Below, piece after piece: positions 4,551 to 7,715 of a stretch of 7,715 bases of DNA (position 1 is the stretch's first letter; each line of letters opens with the position of its first letter). This DNA is from an uncultured Eubacteriales bacterium (lineage in GTDB: Bacteria; Bacillota; Clostridia; Monoglobales; Monoglobaceae), in NCBI GenBank assembly GCA_905198865.1, contig CAJKEB010000072.1, positions 1 through 7,715 of the forward strand. The letters run 5' to 3'. The position numbers and the translations under genes were made by a program. The notes below the pieces were generated by a model that saw only the letters and a program-made list of their open reading frames with translations, was not told the origin of the DNA and made no database searches.

Positions 4551-6020
4551 TCAAGCAAATTGCAGATTCTTCTTCATGTTTATAAAATTTACAGCTAAAA
4601 CAAGCAATTTGGAAGGGTTGTTGCAGCCCTTCCATTTCCATTTTGCAAGCTTTTTTAAATTCATGGTTGCAAATTTAAGCCTTACCCAGTTTGTTACCTG
4701 TGCAAGACCTTTATATGGAGTATATCGCATTGCATGTTTTTCCTTTGCGTCTGCAAATACTCGTTCTATTTTTTCTTTTCGTAATCTGTATAACTCAGCA
4801 TACTTTGGTGTATGGCGAATATCTTCCGCAAGCTCTATGTATTCTGACCATATATGCTTTGTAACTGTTTTTACGCAATCTTTTGATTCTGTGCATAAAT
4901 TCCTTGTCGGACGTTTCTTGCATATTTCACAATTGCTCTTGTATTCTCTGTATCCGTCACGATTTTTTGTGCTGTATTTTAACATTTGATATTCAGGGCA
5001 TATAACGCAATCATAAAATTCATCATATACATATTTCCACCATTCATGTCCCCCTTTTTTTGTCATGGGTCTTTTGTATGCTGTGGATATTACTCTTCCG
5101 TCCTCAAAGATCTTTTTTCATATATGGGGTGTTTTGTATGCACTGTCTGCTATAATTGTTTCTATTTCTGGATAATTCTCTACAAGCTTATTATATATAT
5201 CGTCAAACGCTACGCTATCATGGACATTACCGGAGGTTACTACTGTTTCAAGCACAAAACCGTTTTTATCGCAAGCTGTATGTGCCTCATACGCAAATTG
5301 TCTTTTGTGTTCTCCTTTTACAAAAAGTCCGCTTTCCGGGTCTGTTGTGCTTTTGATAATTTTCTTTGTTTTAGCTGCCTTTTTACGGTTTTTCAATTTC
5401 TTTTTAGATGTATTATCTTTTTTCTTTCCGCCGGTTTTGGTGTTATCGTCAAAGGGCTTCTTGCCATGCTCTAACCGGTCATTATTTATTTCCTCTAACA
5501 ATTCATCTGCATATCTTTTAGCTGCAACTGGAACTTCAACTTCTATTTTCTTTTTCGTATTTGCATTTGCTTTTATATGGGTTCCGTCTATGAATACAGC
5601 TTCAGGTTTTAAATATCCTGCTTCTGCTGCTTCGCTTAATATCCATGCAAATATTTTATTTATCGTATTTTCATTGAAACGATGACGAAAATTGTAGCTG
5701 ATTGTGGAAAAGTGGGGTGTTTCATCTGTTAAACCATACCCCAAAAACCATCGGTATGCAATGTTTAAGGACACTTCTTCAGCAGTCCTGCGCAGCGATG
5801 GCAATCCATACAAATGCTGAATTAAAACCATTTTAAACAGAATAACGGGATCTATACTTGGCCTGCCATTATCATCGCAATACAGTTCTTCCACAATTGA
5901 ATATATTTTAGAAAAATCTACCGCTGCGCTTATTTGCCTGAGCAAATGTTCTTTCGGCACTAAATCCTCTATACTTATCATTTCTATTTGATATCTATTT
6001 TCGTACCATTTTTGCATCAT
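4551..6020 (-). pseudogene. IS1182-family transposase with one in-frame TGA
   Basis: The frame runs 489 codons from ATG 6020 (a second ATG is at 6017) to TGA 4551, full length for the family. It is broken only by TGA at 5118-5120, reading DSAYKTPHI*KKIFEDGR. Residues of roughly 20-100 are the DUF772-type DNA-binding region (GRPSIDPVILFKMVLIQHLY, SLRRTAEEV). The DDE catalytic residues are visible: D in VFIDGTHIKANA, D in IIADSAYKTP, and E in IERVFADAKEKHAMRYT. A Lys-rich insert sits near residues 190-215. The nonsense codon falls just after the second catalytic Asp, so a truncated product lacks the last acidic residue and should be inactive. CGA to TGA is the simplest change. The ribosome site is weak (GGTGATG). 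A TATAAT at 6038-6043 is a possible -10 without a good -35. Low expression is usual for insertion sequences. Confidence 0.85.
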
Positions 6021-6056
6021 TTTTCATCACCATTTTTATTATACCATAAAAACACA

Positions 6057-6084
6057 AAAAAGCCCAGAAAAATCTGGACTTTTT
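6057..6084 (-). terminator. Inward-facing terminator at the IS right end
   Basis: On the minus strand AGTCCAGA-TTTT-TCTGGGCT is followed by TTTTT. The one non-Watson-Crick pair is a G-U wobble only on this strand. It lies between the terminal repeat and the transposase start, so it should stop transcripts entering from outside. Confidence 0.7.
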
Positions 6085-6096
6085 CGACAGTCTGAA
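6080..6096 (-). repeat. IS right terminal inverted repeat
   Basis: TTTTTCGACAGTCTGAA on the plus strand is the inverted partner of 4522-4538, with one mismatch. Its inner bases overlap the terminator stem. Confidence 0.8.
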
Positions 6097-6121
6097 CTGC
6101 CTGTAATATACACAGGCAGTT
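6095..6121 (-). terminator. Stem-loop after the phage-type gene, T-run displaced by the IS
   Basis: AACTGCCTGT (6095-6104) and ACAGGCAGTT (6112-6121) form a perfect 10-bp stem with a 7-nt loop, 28 nt past the stop at 6150. On the minus strand the following bases are CAGACTGTCG from the IS end, so no U-tract follows. It may be the stem of the original terminator, cut at its 3' base by the insertion. Confidence 0.5.
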
Positions 6122-6149
6122 ACTTTCAAGATATAATGTTTTGATGAGC

Positions 6150-6863
6150 TTAAATAGCTCCGCCACTGCTAAAAACAGTTATTATTTTTTCGTCAGTATT
6201 ATTGTCCAACCCACCGCCGCTGTCCAATACAGTATTTTCAAGCACCCTACGGACAGCTACATCGGTTATTTCATCATTCGAAGTATAAGGTATCGGGTCA
6301 CCAATCTTCTCTCCGTTAGCAGTAAGCCAAAGTTCTCCGTCAATCAATTCAATATCATCAGCCTTTGTCGATTCAAGAATGGAATTATATGTTGTAACCA
6401 CATTAACCAATTCCTGCAATTTAAGAATTTGATTATCAATTGCTTGCAAGTTTGGATCAGAAGAATATGTAAATATATCCTTCTTTTTATGTATTGGTAT
6501 AGATATTGAACTGCTGTGAATTATAAATGGCTTTTTACTTCCAGTCGATGTATCTTCAACTACTTTCAAGAAGCTTAGGTAGCCTTTAATTTCACCTTCA
6601 TTTTTGGTAAGCCGACTTGTTACCAGTAAGCGGTAATCTAAAAAGTCACTATACAATTCAGATTGCTTTACAGGGCAATCACAGCATTTTGTACCATCAG
6701 GCAATTCATATTTGAATACACATGTAAATTCCTGCATGGGATTATCAGCAATGGTCTGAGGTACTAATAATCTTATTGTGCTTGTATTACTTTCATATTG
6801 ATAAATAGGTTCTGTTTCTGTTGGAATTAGAGATTTATCATCTCGCATAATAATAGTGTACAA
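6150..6863 (-). CDS. Phage baseplate-type (BppU-like) minor structural protein
   Basis: The product has 237 residues if TTG 6863 starts it, 8 nt after GGAGG. That start gives MYTIIMRDDKSLIPTETEPI, which fits the usual opening of this clostridial prophage family. The first ATG (6848) is too far from the ribosome site. The amino part (TIRLLVPQTIADNPMQEF, FTCVFKYELPDGTK) looks like the beta-rich N-terminal domain of BppU-like baseplate upper proteins. A short helical or coiled segment follows (NLQAIDNQILKLQELVNVV), then a repeated-strand tail (IELIDGELWLTANGEKIGDP). Such proteins sit between the baseplate and the receptor-binding fibres of Siphoviridae-type tails. No other tail genes are visible, so this is a prophage fragment or a domesticated gene. 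An IS lies immediately downstream, and an SLH gene upstream behind a terminator. The frame is intact, but I see no promoter between that terminator and the start. Confidence 0.65.
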   Translation of the reverse strand: MYTIIMRDDKSLIPTETEPIYQYESNTSTIRLLVPQTIADNPMQEFTCVFKYELPDGTKCCDCPVKQSELYSDFLDYRLLVTSRLTKNEGEIKGYLSFLKVVEDTSTGSKKPFIIHSSSISIPIHKKKDIFTYSSDPNLQAIDNQILKLQELVNVVTTYNSILESTKADDIELIDGELWLTANGEKIGDPIPYTSNDEITDVAVRRVLENTVLDSGGGLDNNTDEKIITVFSSGGAI

Positions 6864-6889
6864 AACTATCACCTCCAATTTTTGTACAT

Positions 6890-6919
6890 AATAAAAGGAC
6901 GCACCTAAGGCACGTCCTT
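6890..6919 (-). terminator. Terminator after the SLH gene
   Basis: The minus-strand stem AAGGACGTGCC / GGTGCGTCCTT has a TTA loop and 11 pairs, two of them wobbles that exist only on this strand. TTATT follows. It sits 71 nt past the SLH stop and just ahead of the ribosome site at about 6870, so it separates the SLH gene from the phage-type gene. Confidence 0.75.
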
Positions 6920-6990
6920 GATAAATGTTATAAACTTATAAATTGACATTTTCTTATAAATACCTACAATAAAATCTGTATTTGATTTAA

Positions 6991-7638
6991 TTAAACTTCA
7001 CATAATGAAATGAGCATGTCATCTATATTTTTCATAACGCGTATAATAATTGCTGTAAATTCAGCACGTGTAATATTATCATATGGTCTGAATGTTCCTT
7101 CACTGTCGCCTGTAATCAATCCATATCCGGCAGCAGCACGAACAACTTCGTAAAACCAGTCCGTGGGATAAATATCTGTCAGCGTTACAGAATTTAATTT
7201 ACCCACATTTTGAACTTTAAGATTATCTCTTACATATTCATAGAGTTTAACTGCAATAACTGCTGTTTCAGCTCTTGTTATATTGTCATTCGGTCGGAAC
7301 AATCCTGTTTCATCGCCTTGCATAATGCCCGTTGCAAGAAGTTTTGTAACCTCGTCATAATACCATTCGTTTTTGTCAAGGTCTGGACATATTTTATTTG
7401 TATCAATATCTGAAACAAGTTCAGGTATTGCAATATTTTTATTGTTTTGCTGTTGAGACCGAGCATATGTGTCAATACTATCTTGAGTATTGTTTAATAC
7501 ACGCAAAGCAATAGCTGCTGCTTCTGCTCGCAAAATATTAATATCCGGTTCAAAAGGAGAGGAAGAAGTACCATTTATAATACCTGAAAAATAAGCCGTT
7601 TTAATATCTTTATAATACCATTCATCCTCCGGACATCC
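6991..7638 (-). pseudogene. S-layer homology (SLH) protein, C-terminal three repeats, frameshifted at its upstream end
   Basis: Three SLH repeats are clear. The first starts PEDEWYYKDI and ends ILRAEAAAIALRVL. The second has DKNEWYYDEV, LFRPNDNITRAE and VIAVKLYEYV. The third has YPTDWFYEVV, TFRPYDNITRAE and IIIRVMKNI. SLH triplets bind pyruvylated wall polymers and anchor exported proteins at the cell surface, usually at one end of a longer protein. The in-frame run ends upstream at TAA 7639-7641. Just before it, another frame reads LDLPYKDV, exactly what should precede PEDEWYY in an SLH repeat. A single base is therefore probably missing around 7633-7638 (GATGTCCGG where GATGTNCCGG is expected). 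No start codon with a ribosome site exists; the rest of the gene would lie beyond the right edge. A TTG at 7533 falls inside a repeat and is not a credible start. Confidence 0.7.
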
Positions 7639-7715
7639 TTATATGGCAAATCAAGTATTTTGGAGTAGTATAATATAAATAGAGTCGACAAACACCCAAA
7701 AATCTGATATAATAA

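Larger units (their letters stand above)
4522..6096 (-). mobile_element. IS1182-family insertion sequence, 1575 bp
   Basis: The element is bounded by inverted repeats TTCAGATTGTCGAAAAA (4522-4538) and the complement of 6080-6096, which match at 16 of 17 positions. It contains one transposase gene. Both the size and the single DDE transposase fit the IS1182 family. No matching target duplication is seen (CTCC on the left, CTGC on the right). The flanking genes are unrelated, so this copy may mark a rearrangement junction. Confidence 0.85.

Noticed and set aside
4522..4641. Phosphoribosyltransferase starting at ATG 4641 inside the IS
   Set aside because: No ribosome site there, and the extra residues are the transposase end read in another frame.
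3083..5120. Alternative genetic code with TGA as tryptophan
   Set aside because: TGG is used normally, neither TGA site looks like a tryptophan position, the transposase frame also ends at TGA 4551, and a TAG is affected too. Independent decay is simpler.
7655..7705. Promoter on the minus strand at the right edge (TTGTCG region with TATACT)
   Set aside because: The possible -35 and -10 boxes are not well spaced, and no start codon with a ribosome site follows.

Overview
The window looks like low-GC Firmicutes DNA, most likely from a gut-type Clostridia species. Supporting signs are strong GGAGG ribosome sites, consensus sigma-A promoters, AT-rich spacers, a YkwD-type CAP-domain exoprotein, a PdaB-like deacetylase, a clostridial phage baseplate gene, S-layer homology (SLH) repeats and an IS1182-family element. 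The assignment is inferred from gene content. No rRNA or other marker gene is present.

Layout, left to right. (1) 1-154: left edge with three short hairpins and a possible ribosome site for a minus-strand gene outside the window. (2) 155-1219 (-): secreted CAP-domain protein with a five-copy 48-bp repeat, behind a good promoter flanked by two dyads. (3) 1414-2058 (-): tandem OB-fold SSB-like protein, with a terminator at 1366-1401. (4) 2106-2741 (-): 5'-truncated polysaccharide deacetylase. (5) 2742-3025: very AT-rich gene-free spacer full of inverted and direct repeats. (6) 3026-3443 (+): remnant of a HEPN-MNT toxin-antitoxin pair, in which the MNT gene has an in-frame TGA and the HEPN gene is cut after about 15 codons. 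(7) 3511-3552: terminator. (8) 3595-4521 (-): two-gene unit of a 5'-truncated phosphoribosyltransferase and a SLOG/Rossmann protein with an in-frame TAG. (9) 4522-6096: IS1182-family element whose transposase has one in-frame TGA. (10) 6150-6863 (-): phage baseplate-type protein. (11) 6991 to the right edge (-): SLH protein with three SLH repeats, frameshifted near its upstream end.

The dominant theme is decay. From about 2.1 kb to the right edge, nearly every gene is truncated, nonsense-interrupted or frameshifted, while the CAP and SSB genes look intact. The remnants (HEPN-MNT, SLOG-phosphoribosyltransferase, IS element, phage baseplate gene) are what one expects in an eroding defence/prophage accessory region. 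The three nonsense codons are single, and each sits in an otherwise continuous family-like reading frame. Ordinary C-to-T decay explains them best, but readthrough is a testable alternative. The most interesting item functionally is the SLOG-phosphoribosyltransferase pair next to a HEPN-MNT remnant. I do not recognise it as a described system.
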